The position numbers and the translations under genes were made by a program. The notes under the pieces are model-generated. The model was given only the letters and a program-made list of their open reading frames with translations. It was not told where the DNA came from and made no database searches. DNA of 64,000 nt from Datura wrightii (lineage: Eukaryota; Streptophyta; Magnoliopsida; Solanales; Solanaceae): the NCBI GenBank assembly GCA_035772735.1, contig JASDFA010000003.1:125541001-125605000 (forward strand), read 5' to 3'. The stretch's first letter is position 1. Each line of letters begins with the position of its first letter. This document shows, in pieces, positions 31,953-43,900 of the stretch.

Positions 31953-33387
31953 TTGCCAGATGTGGTCACCAATATGTTATGTGTATTTCATATTGATGTT
32001 TATGCCTTGATAGATCTAGGAGCTACCTTGTGTTTCATGACTCCTTACATTGCTAGTAGCCTTGGAGTTAGTCTCGAGACCCTGTCAGAACCGTTTTCAG
32101 TTTCGACCCCTGTTGATGATTCGGTCGTAGCTAGACGACTATATAGAGAGTGCCCAATCACTGTGTTGCATAAGGTTACCTCCGTAAATCTTGTAGAGTT
32201 ATCCATGACTGACTTTGACGTTATTCTTAGCGTGGATTGGTTGTTTGCATGTTATGCTTCAATTAATTGTCGGACCCGTACGATGGAATTTCATTTCCCA
32301 GGTGAGTTAGTGTTGGAATGTACTGGTAGTACGACGGAACCAGCAGGTCGACTTATTTCCTATCTTAAGGCCAGGAAGATGATTTCTAAGGGCTGCATGT
32401 ATCATCTAGTTAGGGTTAAGGATGTTGAGTCCGATACCCCAACTATCCAATCAGTTTCGATGGTGTGTGAGTATTTGGATGTTTTTCTTGATGAATTTCC
32501 AGGTGTTCCTCTTGAGAGGGAAATCGACTTTGGCAATGATCTCTTACCCAATAGGCTGCCTATCTCTCTTCCTCCCTACAGGATGGCTCCAACCGAGCTA
32601 AAGTAGTTGAAGGATCAATTAAGGATCTGTTTGATGAGGGATTCATTAGACTGTGCCAGTCTCCATTAGGTGCATCGGTTCTATTTGTTCGAAATAAGGA
32701 TGGGTCCCTTCGAATGTGTATTGACTATCGGTAGCTGAATAAGGTCACTGTTAAGAACAAGTACCCCTTGCCTAGGATTTATGATTTGTTTGACCAGCTT
32801 TAGGGTGCCAAGTGCTTCTCCAAGATTGATCTCAGGTCCGGGTATCACCAGCTAAGGGTTTGGAAGAGTGACATCTTGAAGACCACTTTCAAGACTTAGT
32901 ATGGTCACTACGAATTTGTTGTTATGTCTTTCGGACAAACCAATGCCCTCTAGCTTTTATGGATCTAATGAACATGGTGTTCAAGGAATATTTGGACATG
33001 TTCGTGATTGTGTTCATTGATGACATCTTGATATACTCATGGAGCGAGGAGGAGCATGCCTCTCACCTGAGAGTGGTACTTTAGACCCTCAAGGATAGTC
33101 AGCTGTATGCAAATTTCAGTAAGTGTGAATTTTGGTTGGACTCGGTGGCATTTCTGGGTCATGTGGTATCAAGCTAAGGCATAAGGGTAGATTCCCAAAA
33201 GATTGAGGTGGTGAGGAATTGGCCCAACCCAGTAAATCCTTCAGAAATTCAAAGCTTCTTGGGCTTAATAGGCTACTACTGAAGATTCGTTGAGGGCTTT
33301 TCATCAATTGCAACCCCATTCACCAGGTGAATTCAGAAAAATGTGTAGTTCCAATGATCGGTTTCTTGTGAGAAAAGCTTCCAAGAG
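31953..33387 (+). pseudogene. TE7 protease and reverse transcriptase pseudogene
   Basis: A 217-codon open stretch (31953-32606) holds the aspartic protease, with the catalytic Asp as residue 21 (LIDLGATLCFMTP), then the Tekay-type linker GRLISYLKARKMISKGCMYH and the RT N-terminus up to PPYRMAPTELK. RT continues with stops: LFVRNKDGSLRMCIDYR near 32681-32731, LPRIYDLFDQL near 32768-32800, SKIDLRSGYHQLRV near 32818-32860, and palm signature FIDD intact at 33013-33024. CEFWLDSVAFLGHVVSS near 33124-33174 is the family-typical connection. A frameshift lies near 32950, and stops near 32605, 32733, 32802, 33081 and 33175. Confidence 0.85.
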
Positions 33388-33951
33388 TTGAAGACCCAAC
33401 TCACTTCAGCACCAGTGTTGACTTTACTCAAGGGTACTGATGGCTTTGTTGTATATTGTGATGGTTCAAGAGGACTAGGATGTGTGTTGATGCAGCGTGG
33501 GAAGGTAATGGCATATGCCTCGAGAGAGCTGAAAGTTCATGAGAAGAATTACCCGACCCATGATCTTGAGTTGGCCACAGTGGTGTTTGCATTGAAGGTA
33601 TGGGGACATTACTTGTATGTGGTCCACGTGGATGTATTCACGGATCACAAGAGCTTTCAATATGTGTTCTCGCAGAAAGATCTAAATCTTCAGCAAAGGA
33701 GGTGGTTGGAGTTACTAAAGGACTACGACATGAGTTTCCTTTACCACCTGGGCAAGGCTAATGTGGTTGCAGATGCGCTTAGTAGGCTCTCTATGGAGAG
33801 TGTGTCCCACATGGATGAGGGAAAGAAGGAGTTGGTGAAGGATGTCCACCGACTTGCAAGACTGGGGTTTAGATTGGTCGACTCGACCGATGGCGGCGTT
33901 GTGGTGCAGAATGGGGCAGAATCGTCCTTGGTGGTAGATATCAAGTCTTAG
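33388..33951 (+). pseudogene. TE7 RNase H domain, uninterrupted 187-codon part of pol
   Basis: This is one of the longest clean pol segments in the window. The four acidic metal-binding residues expected for Ty3-type RNase H are all present: Asp25 (YCDGSRGLGC), Glu61 (THDLELATVVFALK), Asp86 (FTDHKSFQYVF) and Asp129 (VVADALSRLSM). The C-terminal connection (KELVKDVHRLARLGFRLVDS) leads to the integrase. RNase H removes the RNA strand after minus-strand synthesis. The domain looks intact, but the polyprotein around it is broken, so I treat it as part of a pseudogene. The start at 33388 is only the first Met after a stop. Confidence 0.85.
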
Positions 33952-33969
33952 CAAGATGAGGATCTAATT

Positions 33970-35365
33970 TTGAGGAAGCTGAAGGAGGTGGTGCAGAGCC
34001 AGAAAGTGGAGGTTTCCTCCTAAGGGGGAGATGGTGTTCTACGATATCAGGGTTGGCTATGTGTCTTGGACATTGATAATTTGATGGTTCAGATATTGCA
34101 CAAGGCACATTGTACCAGATATTCCATCCATATGGGATCTACGAAGATGTATTGGGATTTTCAGGAAATCTATTGGTGGGATGGTATAAAGAGGGATATT
34201 TCGGAGTTCGTAGCCAAATGTCCAAACTGTCAGCACGCCGAGCATCAAAAAAAGGGAGGTGTTCTTTAGGATATTGTCATTCCCACCTGGAAGTGGGAGG
34301 AGATAAATATGCATTTCGTTACATGCCTACCTCGTACTTGCCGGCAATATGACTCCATTTGGTTGGTAGTCGACTGGTTAACCAAGCCTGCACACTTTCT
34401 ACCGGTCAAGACCACGGATTCAGCGGATGATTATGCTAAGTTGTATATTCAGGATTTTGTTCGACTTCATGGAGTTCCCTTGTCTATTATTTTAGATTGA
34501 GGTACTCACTTTATCTCTCAATTCTGGCATTCTTCTCAAAAGTGACTTGGGTCTCAAGCTAAGCTTAGTACAACCTTCCATCCGCAAATAGACGGCTAGG
34601 CAGAACGAACCATTCAGACCCTCGAGGATATGTTGAGGGCATGTGTTATGGATTTCAAAGGTAGTTGGGATGATTATTTTCCCTTGATCGAGTATTCCTA
34701 TAACAACAGTTATTACTCTAGTATCCAAATGGCACCGTTTGAGGCTCTTTATGGGTGAAGGTGTAGATCGCCCATCAGTTGGTTTGAGGTTGGTGAGGCA
34801 GCCATGAAAGGACCTGATTCGGTTCATGAGGCCATGGTAAGGTCCAGTTGATAAGGGGCCGATTGAAGACCGCTCAGAGTAGTTAGAAATCATATGCTGA
34901 AGTGAGGAGAAGGGCTTTGGAGTTTAAGGTGGATGACTGGGTATTTCTAAAGGTATCTCCCATGAAGAGGGTCATGTGGTTCGGAAAGAAAGGGAAACTC
35001 TGTCCCCGCTATGTTGGTCCCTACCGAGTTGTGAGAAGAGTTGGTATGGTAGCATATAAGTTGGACTTTCCCTCGGAGTTATCTTTAGTTCATCCTGTGT
35101 TTCACGTGTCACTTTTTGAAAAAGTGCTTGGGCGATCCAGCGTTAATAGTCCCGGTGGACAGGTTAGTGTAAAGGATAGCCTCAACTATGAAGAAAATCT
35201 GGTGGAGATCTGGATCGTCAGATTAGGAGGCTCAGGAACAAAAAAGTAGCTTCAGTTAAAGTATTATGGACAAATTAGCATGTGGAAGGAGCTACGTGGG
35301 AAGCCGAAGCGGACATGATGGCTAGATACCCACACTTGTTCTCTACCGGCTCAGTTTTCGCTTAA
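33970..35365 (+). pseudogene. TE7 integrase with chromodomain-like tail, pseudogene
   Basis: HHCC zinc domain within 34066-34269 (CTRYSIHMGSTKMYWD; AKCPNCQHAEHQ). The first catalytic Asp of the family motif NMDFV is His here (NMHFVTCLPRT near 34309-34341). The second Asp (SIILD then stop, 34486-34500) is kept. The catalytic Glu remains in AERTIQTLEDMLRACV near 34602-34649, after a stop. The tail (34902-35249) has FLKVSPMKRVMWFGKKGKLC, VAYKLDFPSELSLVHPVFHV and, after a shift, KNKKVASVKVLW-like chromodomain sequence to about 35365. Loss of one triad Asp and several stops make it inactive. Confidence 0.82.
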
Positions 35366-35570
35366 GGTATTATTTTTCCCCTAAACCTCTAATTAGTTTT
35401 TCATGGTTAGTTCATGAATACAAGTTTGTTTTATGATATGGCATATGTATGTGGTGTCTAAATTCAATTCAGTTATGTAGTTCTTTTCGGAGGTAGTCAA
35501 TCCGTCAGTTTTCAGCTTAAATGATCAATATTTGTATAGGGTGATTGCTTGTTTCTGAGATTTCTGCATG

Positions 35571-35684
35571 TTTCTAATATTCAAGGACAAATGTTCCCAC
35601 GGGGCAGATATTGTTATACCCCAAATTTTTCTAATATTCAAGGAAAAATATTCCCATGGGGGAGATATTGTTATACCCCGGGAA
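35571..35684 (+). repeat. 57-bp tandem duplication of polypurine tract plus LTR start
   Basis: Copy 1 (35571-35627) and copy 2 (35628-35684) each read TTTCTAATATTCAAGGA..., a purine tract (CGGGGCAGATAT or TGGGGGAGATAT) and TGTTATACCCC (35612-35622 and 35669-35679). Only copy 2 continues into the LTR. Confidence 0.85.
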
Positions 35685-37818
35685 CCCAAGGATCAGACGC
35701 GGGAGTTAAACAGGGAAAAATTTGGAAAAATGTTGCAGCAGTACAGGATGAGTCGTTAGACGACTCATGAGGAGACCCCACGAGTCATCAGGTGGCTCAT
35801 GGGGAGGCTGAAATGGGATGAGGAATTGAGGTCCCCACAGGCATGGGAACGACTCGTGGTCAGCTACCATAGTCGTCAAGTCAACTATGGGATGAGGTGG
35901 AGGATTAAATAGGAGGTCTGGCCAGTGAACCTAATGGATGGGACCCCAGGAGTCGTGGTCAGCCCCAACGACTTGTGAGGTGGGTCGTGAGCAAGCTTAT
36001 GGAATTTTAATTGAGGGTGAGGCAGTGTACTTGACGGGCGGCACGACGAGTCGTTGCTCGTCCTAATGAGTCGTCAGGTTACCCGTTAGGGACACCTGGC
36101 ATTTATTTTCTGCGAATTAGTAAGGACCTTCTCATAATTTCCTAAACTTCTAAGGCCTAAACTATGTCGTTTTAAGGTCGAGTAGGGTCTTTTAAGGGGG
36201 ATTAGTCCATGTTAAGCCTCATTTGTGGATGAAAGAGTTAGAGAGGGGAGTAGAAGGTGATTCAAGTGTTCTTCCTCAAAATTCTCCAAATTTCATCTTG
36301 GCCTTTCAAGGGAAATTAAGAACCAAGTGTTCCCAGGTATGTAGGATTTAGAATGGGTAAATCCTTTCACACCCATGCCCAAATTCCATTTCAAATTATG
36401 AATTCTCCTAATCAATTTCTATGGGGTTTTACCCAAATGCATGAAATGTGATTTCTCTTTATGGGTATGACTTAATTGAGTTTTAGTTATTGAATTATGA
36501 ATGATGGGCAGGTTTTATATTATTTTCTTTAAAATCTTGTTTCAAGCTTTTTAAATCTAAAATGCCCATTCATAAAGGTTCATGAAAGTTATGATTTATG
36601 ATGAATATTTAATATTTTGAGATTGATTTATGATGGAAAAGCATGAATTCAAGTTGCCCATATTTATGAGCATATTTTAAAAGAATCGAGTATGTTGAAG
36701 TGTTGGGTAATGCGCACATGTTAAAGAATGATTTACGATTTATGAAACGAATTACATGATTTATCAATTTATGATTTCGGCCAATAAAAAGGGCCTTTGA
36801 TTCTTTTCTAAGCATGTTTTGAAGGGGATCAATGATGATAAATGTTATATTTTAGCTAATGAATCTTAATGTATGATGTTATTTATTTACGTCTGAGCCT
36901 ATATGCATGTTTTTGGGAGCCGTGTCTCACACCGAGCATCCCGGCGTTTAAAGAACTACGCCGGTATCTCGTAACTACGTCCCACCGTGGGTTTCTAATG
37001 ATATGATGTATTTATAATGATCCCATCAAATGTTATATAACACCTAATGCACGACCCTCACCTTGCAAGCTAGGGTTGTCTTACCCACTTGAGCGAGATA
37101 GTTTGAGCATAATGAAAGGCTTTACCATAATGGTGTTGGTTACGATGACTTCTCCCATTGTTCCGCATGTGTTATGCATTTTTATGTCTATGTTATTGGC
37201 TCAAGTTATGTTTTGATAAAGCTTACCTATTATTATAATAACGAATGATTTACGAATGATTTGAAAGCCTTGAGCCTTATGTTTTTATGAAGTATATGAT
37301 ACAAGCATAATGTCCTTTTCCTATATTTATTTATGAGTATATTTTACTTTTAAATGTCCGTTTTACTTACCTTGTATACGCGGTACATTCCACGTCCTGA
37401 CTGCATACTTTCTATGCTGTATCATTTTATGATACAAGGTCCGGATCTCAGGATCTTCCTCATCCTTAGTCCATCTCAGCATACGCCCTCAGTTATTAGT
37501 GAGTCCTCATGTTCCAAGGGCCGTTTGACAGACTTTTATGTTATTCTGTGTTTCAGTATTGTTAGGGTTAGTTGGGGATGTTTTCCCATCAACCCATCGT
37601 ATAAAATAGAGGCTTTCACACAATATGTAGTACTCAACATATGTGTACGTTTAGTATTTCCTGATGTTATTCTATGGTTATGTTTTTGTTACATTTTATG
37701 TTTAGCATTCCGCTTAATTAAATGAGAATAGCTATATGCATGTGCCATAGGTCGACTTGCGGTCTCTCGGGGTCGCTTATCCCGTGTCTACGATCCGGGT
37801 GTATGTTCGGGTCGTGAA
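35669..37818 (+). repeat. TE7 3' LTR
   Basis: Starts TGTTATACCCCGGGAACC and ends CGGGTCGTGAA near 37818, about 2150 bp. Full-length partner of the shorter 5' LTR. ACGAGTC-type motifs at 35740-36070; TAAACTATGTCGTTTTA at 36158-36174. The 3' boundary is approximate because the CA end has decayed. Confidence 0.87.
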
Positions 37819-38248
37819 GGGCCAAAACCATACCACAAGATGAACAAGAGTGGGAGTCTAGACTCCAAAACCATGTGGTAAGCTAATAACACGACATTTA
37901 GATAAATCCTGAAACATACTTTATCATATGGGCTTGCCCAATACTTAGACATGCTTGAAATTGACTTTGATTAGTCAAAACATGAACATAGACATAGGTA
38001 ATTCAAAATCATACTTTCATCATGAACATCTCATCATAACTAGAAGCAAAGATCATCATCTCATCTTTTCATGAACTTCCATAGATGGGCATCTTATTTG
38101 TAAAACTTTGAAATCATAATTTGTAATTGAAACCATTATAAAACATTCCCATACATCATAATTCAACATTAGAAACATGCATATAGAATACCCATGATAG
38201 ATACTTAGAGAATTCATAAGTTGGGTTAAAACCTCGTAGATTCATCAA

Positions 38249-39781
38249 CAATGACACCACCATCTGTCGAGTCAACAAGACAAACTCCTAGCCGTGCAAG
38301 CCGATTCACATCCTTTACTAACTCTTTCCTCTCCTCATCTACATGGTTCACGCTCTCCATAGAAAGCCTGCTAAGAGCGTCTGCCACTGCATTAGTCTTG
38401 CTCGGATGATAAAGGACAGTCATATCATAATGTTTAATAAGTTCCAACCACCTTCTCTGACGTAGATTTAGATCCTTTTTGGGTAAACACGTATTATAGG
38501 CTTTTGTGGTCCATAAACACATCCACATGGAACTTGTTAAGATAGTGTCTCCAAATCTTCAAGGCAAATGCTATCACTGCCAGCTCGAGGTCGTGAGTAG
38601 GATAGTTCTTTTCATGGACCTTCAGCTACTTGGAAGCATCGGCTATAACTTACCGTGCTGCATTAATACAAAACCAAGGCTGATCCTTGAGGCATCACAA
38701 TATACCACAAACCTATTGGTACCCTCGGGTGAGGTCAATACTGGTGCCGAGGTGAGTTGATTCTTCAACTCTTGGAAGCTCTTCTCACAAATCTCTGACT
38801 ATTGAAACTTCACTTTCTTCTGGGTCAACATAGTCAACAATGCTGCAATGGATGACAATCCTTCCACAAACCTCCTGTAGTAACAGGCTAAGCCTAAGAA
38901 ACTCCAGATATTCAAAGGACTCACTGGTCTAGGCTAATTCTTCACAACTTCTATCTTTTGACAGTCCACCTATACACCCTCGCGTGACATCACATGACTC
39001 AAAAATGATACTGAGTCTAGAAAAAACTCGCATATGCTGAACTTAACATATAATTGGTGATCCTTAAGAGTCTGTAGTACCACCCTCAAATGGGCGGCAT
39101 GCTCCTCCTTGATCTGAGAGTATATGAGAATGTCATTTATGAAAATGATTATGAACATATCCAAATATGGCTTGAACACCTTCTTCATCAAATTCATAAA
39201 AGCTGCAGCAGCATTCGTTTGTTCAAAAGACATAACTACAAACTCATAGTGACCATACCGAGTCCTGAAGGCAGTCTTCGGAATGTCACTCCCCCAAACC
39301 CTAAGCTGATGGTATCCGGATCTAAGGTCTATCTTTGAGAAATATTTAGCACCCTGAAGCTATTCAAAAAAATCATCAATACTGGTGAGAGGATACCTCT
39401 TCTTGATGTAACCTTGTTCAATTGCCGATAATCAATGCACGTCCGAAGGGAACCATCCTTTTTAAAACAAAGAGCACTGGTGCACCCCACAGGGATTTTC
39501 TAGGTCTGATGAAACCCTTGTCCAAGAGGTCCTTCAACTTCTCCTTCAACTCTTTTAGCTCAGCTAGAGCGATTCTATAAGAAGGAATAGATACAGGCTG
39601 CATATCGGGAAGAAGGTCAATACCAAAATCAATCTCCCGCTCGGGAAGAATTCCCGGCAAATCTTTCAGAAACACTTTTTGATATTCGCACACTATAGAA
39701 ACTAACTGGATAGTTGGGGTTTTGGACGTAACATCCTTAACCCTAACTAGATGATACACACAACCCTTAGAAATCATCTTT
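38249..39781 (-). pseudogene. TE6 pol: RT and RNase H pseudogene (left piece)
   Basis: On the minus strand, 39777-39418 gives MISKGCVYHLVRVKD, VLKRMVPFGRALII and the RT N-terminus. 39233-38970 covers the palm, where the signature is FIND (39143-39132) instead of FIDD, so the second metal-binding Asp pair is damaged. RNase H follows (EKNYPTHDLELAVIAFALKI-like, then KDLNLRQRRWLELIKHYDMT and NAVADALSRLSMESVNHV in 38528-38226). The ORF runs directly into LTR sequence at about 38248 because integrase was deleted. The upstream half lies beyond TE8 at 49583. Confidence 0.82.
39777..39781 (+). other. Target site duplication of TE8, left copy (TCTTT)
   Basis: TCTTT before the TE8 LTR is repeated at 49578-49582. 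Without TE8 the minus-strand protein reads from an SFLKTRK-like end into MISKGCVYH, exactly as in TE1, TE7 and TE8 pol. Confidence 0.92.
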
Positions 39782-42157
39782 TGTCATGCCCCGAGCTTAC
39801 ACCCTCGACGGGACAGGGTACTTGGATTCACAAGTAACCCCAAGTCAACCCCTGGTCTATCATACACTAGCATTCTGAGTAGCATTAAAATGTATACAAC
39901 GGAAGTATAAGGCAAAAATATGAATACTTGAAACAAATAAAGCTAGTTCATAGTATTTGAATATATTAGAACAAAGCTACAAGTCTGAAAAAACCAATTT
40001 GCATCTCAAAGCCACTATGACTGTTGAGTTGCTGGGACAAGCCCCTAGCTAACTCCAAATCTAAATAAAAGGAAAGAAAGTATAACTGAAGCAATAGATC
40101 TCCATCCTCGAAGAATGAGGACTCACCAACTAGAATAGCTGAAGTCTGCGGTGAGTGATCAGCTAGCGAGGCTGAGATTGAGATCCTATAGCTGTATCAT
40201 AAAATGATACAACATAAAAGTACGCTTTAGTACTTTGAATATACTGAGTAAGTGAGAGAAACATAAAACAACAGAATAAATAAAAAAGAAAATGTTGAAC
40301 TGGAAGGACATGCAATGACTAACTGAAGTTATTGAACTGAATAACTAAAATACTGAGATGGTCTAAAAGACCCTTTCTGATGGTCAAAGCATGTTCTAAA
40401 TTTGGAATACTAATCTGAACTGAACTGAAACTGAACTAAACTGACTAGTGGAAGAGTCTGTAACCGACATATAACTATGTGAGCTAGACATGGAGTCCGA
40501 TGTATACACCCAATCGATAGGACCTAATATACCTTGCCAGGGTATAAAGGCATGAAATGGGTGATCACAAGAGTGTGGGATCATGAGGCCAAAGTAACTG
40601 TAACCTACGGTGGCAACGTAGTTCTGGGAACCTGGATGCGTTGGAACCCTGGTCCACGGGTGCTAAGTCCTACTCCCACTGGATAGTCCTAGACTAAATA
40701 CTAAGATGATAGCTCAAAACTAGTCAGGGATACATATCTGAAAGAACCCTGAGAGTCTTATCAGACCAGATCCTAAAACTGGGTTCTACGACTGGTCAGA
40801 GCTGCTTATCTAGAAGCATCATAACCATCTAAAGAACAAACTAAAATATGAAACTGGGGCCCTAAATCTAGTCAGAGCTATTTATGTAAAATGTCATGAC
40901 AGCCTAGTGGACCAATAAAACTGAATTCTGAAACTGATTCTTATAACTGGAAGGTACTACTGAAACCTCGGGAATTTCTGTGGTCAAACTGACCAGCTGA
41001 TATTTTCTGACTAACACTAAGAATTCTAATATTCTTACTAAGACTAAACTGAGAGTAGTGTGGTTTTATTTCAATGCTCCTAACGACATATGAGTCCACA
41101 ACAGTGGTAGATACAAGCAAAATTTCGATATTCAAGCACTAATGCCAATTTCAAGACTTTCTAATTCAAGAAATAGGGCTAAATTTCACTTCACAAGATT
41201 TAATATTAATTCAGTCACAAACTGGTGGAAAAATATCTATAATTAATATGGTATAATATCCCACATGATTTAGACAAAGTATGACTAGAAGTTTCTAGAC
41301 ATTCAGTAGTTTCAAGACTACAACAGATAGAGAGAAATAGGGAGGAATTTGGGGACAGAAGGGAAGAACTATTCCCTTGTTGAATTCCCACATACCTGGT
41401 GAAGAAGCCCAAAGAATTCCCTTGAGAAACTGGGGTGAATTGTTTGCTCTAGCTCTTGCTCTGAAAAGTTCTAAGAGAAGTTCTACAATGAATTCTGAGA
41501 CTCAAGATGGGGAAAATGAGGAAAGAAATTGTTTAAACCCCCTCCGCCCAATAAGTTTGAAAATATGCTTAAAACGCAGTAGTTTAGAGTCTAGGAGGGT
41601 AGAAAATTATTGAAAGACCCTTGAAATCTCGCATGGAAAAATTGATTGCCAGTCCTCACGGGTGACCTAACGGGTCGTGATCAGTGACCACGACTCGTGG
41701 TCACGCTCATGAGGTGCACTGCCTAGAACACGCTGATCGTCACCACGCGGAACCTAATAAGTCATGGTTAGTGACCATGACTCGTGGTCACCTCCCGTGA
41801 ACCACACTGCTTAAAAAAGCTGAAGTCCCCACAGGTGACGCCACGACTCGTGGTGTCCCAAATGAGTCATGGTGGGGACTCATTAGGTACACTGCCTACA
41901 TTTTTCGATCTTAAATTATTCATGACCACGGGTCATATCACGACTCATGGGGGTTGACCACGACTAGTGGTCACACCTGTGGTCACCCTGTTCTCCAAAT
42001 TTCCCAATAAGCTCCCAGTCCTCACCACGAGTCACTGAATGACTCGTGGTCACCTCCCATGAGTCACAAAATGACTCGTTTTGTGACCTGGTGCAGATTT
42101 TCCAATTTTCTCTAAATTATGTTCCAGGTCTAGTCTTTGAGTTTTCAGGGCATTACA
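39782..42157 (-). repeat. TE8 3' LTR
   Basis: 2376 bp, TGTCATGCCCCGAGC at the left and CAGGGCATTACA at the right (TGTAATGCCC on the minus strand). Exact ACTCGTGG copies lie at 41693-41700, 41780-41787, 41846-41853 and 42042-42049, among many variants (41640-42090). The conserved 17-nt motif, reverse orientation, is at 41570-41586. Confidence 0.92.
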
Positions 42158-42170
42158 ACATCTGCCCCTC
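42158..42170 (-). other. TE8 polypurine tract
   Basis: On the minus strand GAGGGGCAGATGT lies directly before the 3' LTR, after CATTTGAGGACGAGTATTCC. Confidence 0.8.
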
Positions 42171-42419
42171 GGAATACTCGTCCTCAAATGTTGGAAAACA
42201 CACATGAAAGTAGAGAATGGCAATCTTTATACACAAATACTAATCATGAAAGCTGAAAACTAGCGGAATAACTATCTTCGAACTGAATCACAAGCCTGAA
42301 CTGAATTCACTAATCATGCACATGTTCATTTACATGAAAGAAACTAAACCACACAAACTAAAAACAGTTTTGGAGAGGAAAATTGATACCTTAAATTGAA
42401 ACTGAGTCGGAAGGGAACA

Positions 42420-43900
42420 AATGGGGGTATCTAGCCATCATATCTGCTTCGGCCTCACACGTAGCTCCCCCAACCTGCGGATTCCGCCACAAGACTTTGA
42501 TTGAAGCTACATTCTTATTCCTCAGCTTGCGAACCTAATGGTCAACGATCTAGACTGGGACATCCTCGTATGAGAGACTATCTTTCACTCCCATACTATC
42601 CAATTGCACAATTGAAGTTGGATCATTGATGCACTTCTTCAATAGTGATACATGGAATACAATGTGCACAGATGCCAACTCTAAAGTTTATTCTAGCTCA
42701 TAAGCCACCTTGCAGATTTGCTTTATAATTCTGTAGGGTCCCACATATCTCGGGCTGAGCTTTCCCTTCTTTCCGAATCTCATCACCCCTCTCATGGGTG
42801 AAATTTTCAAATAGACCCAGTCATCCATATCAAACTCTAATTCTCTTCTCCTCACATGAGCATAAGATTTCTAATGGCTCTGATCTATTTTCAATCTTTC
42901 CTTTATGAGTTGAACCTTCCGCATAGCTCCATGAACCGAACCTGGCCCGATTATAGTAACTTCATAAACATCAAACCATCCAATAGGAGACCTGCACCTT
43001 ATACCATACAATGCCTCAAACAGGTCCATCCACATATTGGAGCGGTAGCTGTTGTTGTATGCAAACTCGATAAGAGGCAAGTAGACATCCCAACTACCCT
43101 TGAAATGGACCGTGCACACTCTTAATATATATTCTAGGGTTTGAATAGTCTGCCTTGCTTGCCCATCTATTTGTTGGTGAAAAGCTATGTTGAGCTTGAC
43201 CTAGGTACCAAGTCATTTCTTAAAAGACTTCCAGAAATGCGAGGTGAACTGGGTACCTCTATCTGAAATAATGGACAATGGCCCCCATGAAGTCAGATAA
43301 ACTCCCGAAAATAGATCCTAGCATAGTCCTCAGTCGAATCTGTAGTTTTAACTAGGAGGAAATGTGCTGACTTAGTCATCCGTTCTACTACTACCTAGAT
43401 AAAATCATGTTGCCGCCGAGTTCGAGGTAGACCTATAATAAAGTCCATATTCACTTCTTCCCACTTCCACGTGGGTATGCTGATATCCTTGGTCATACCT
43501 CCCGGTCTCTGATGCTCTACCTTAACTTGCTTTCAATTCTAGCACTTAGCTACGAATTCAGCGATGTCTCTTTTCATTCCATTAAACTAGTAAATATCAC
43601 GCAAATCGTAGTACATTTTAGTAGCACCGGGGTGGATGGAGTATCTCGAGAATGGAGATTAAGCCAATATCTACTGTCTCAAGTCACCGAAGTTTGGTAC
43701 ACACAATCTGTCTTGGTAACGGAGCACACTATCTCCCCCTTTGGAGAAAACCTCAATCTCTTTCATCAGAACCGCTTCCTTAAGTTTATGTAAAATGGGA
43801 TCTTCATACTGTTTGGACTCAACTTCAACAACCACAGAGGAATATAGACCTGATTTGCGTCACCACTCCACCCTCAGCTGAGTCAACAAACTACACCCTT
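42420..43900 (-). pseudogene. TE8 integrase with chromodomain-like tail, pseudogene
   Basis: The N-terminal zinc region is decayed (about 43540-43680). The DDE core carries a VNMDFI-like first Asp near 43450 and an SIISDRGTQF-like second Asp near 43255, but the segment that should hold the catalytic Glu reads DGQARQTIQTLE near 43135-43175, so Glu is replaced by Arg. The clean stretch 43119-42871 gives FKGSWDVYLPLIEFAYNNSY and CRSPIGWFDVYEVTIIGPGS. LEFDMDDWVYLKISPMRGVM and MRFGKKGKLSPRYVGPYRI follow (about 42740-42850). The chromodomain-like KLRNKNVASIKVLWRN lies near 42490-42540. Confidence 0.82.

Larger units (their letters stand above)
28882..37818 (+). mobile_element. TE7: chromovirus (Tekay/Del-like) inside the TE6 LTR
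   Basis: About 8.9 kb with both LTRs, a clear initiator-Met primer site, gag with an intact zinc knuckle, protease, RT, RNase H, integrase and chromodomain-like tail. The flanks GGCTC (28877-28881) and GGGCC (after 37818) are a decayed target duplication; the TE6 LTR continues on the other side. The two LTRs differ at roughly 12% of positions in the first ~290 bp, and the 5' LTR has an extra ~0.48-kb deletion. Confidence 0.9.
27787..38248 (-). repeat. TE6 3' LTR, split by TE7 and missing its first ~0.7 kb
   Basis: Sequence from 27787 to 28881 and from about 37819 to 38248 is collinear with the right LTR (51438 to about 52945). The split lies at the place equal to 52515 in the right LTR (GCCTTGGCTC then CAACTATACC). 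At about 38248 LTR similarity stops after GATTCATCAAC and coding sequence of RNase H starts, so about 735 bp of LTR plus the polypurine tract and integrase are deleted. Confidence 0.8.

Noticed and set aside
41640..42090. CRISPR-like array because of the repeated ACGACTCGT motif.
   Set aside because: Units are short, imperfect, in both orientations and irregularly spaced, in a plant LTR; no cas genes.
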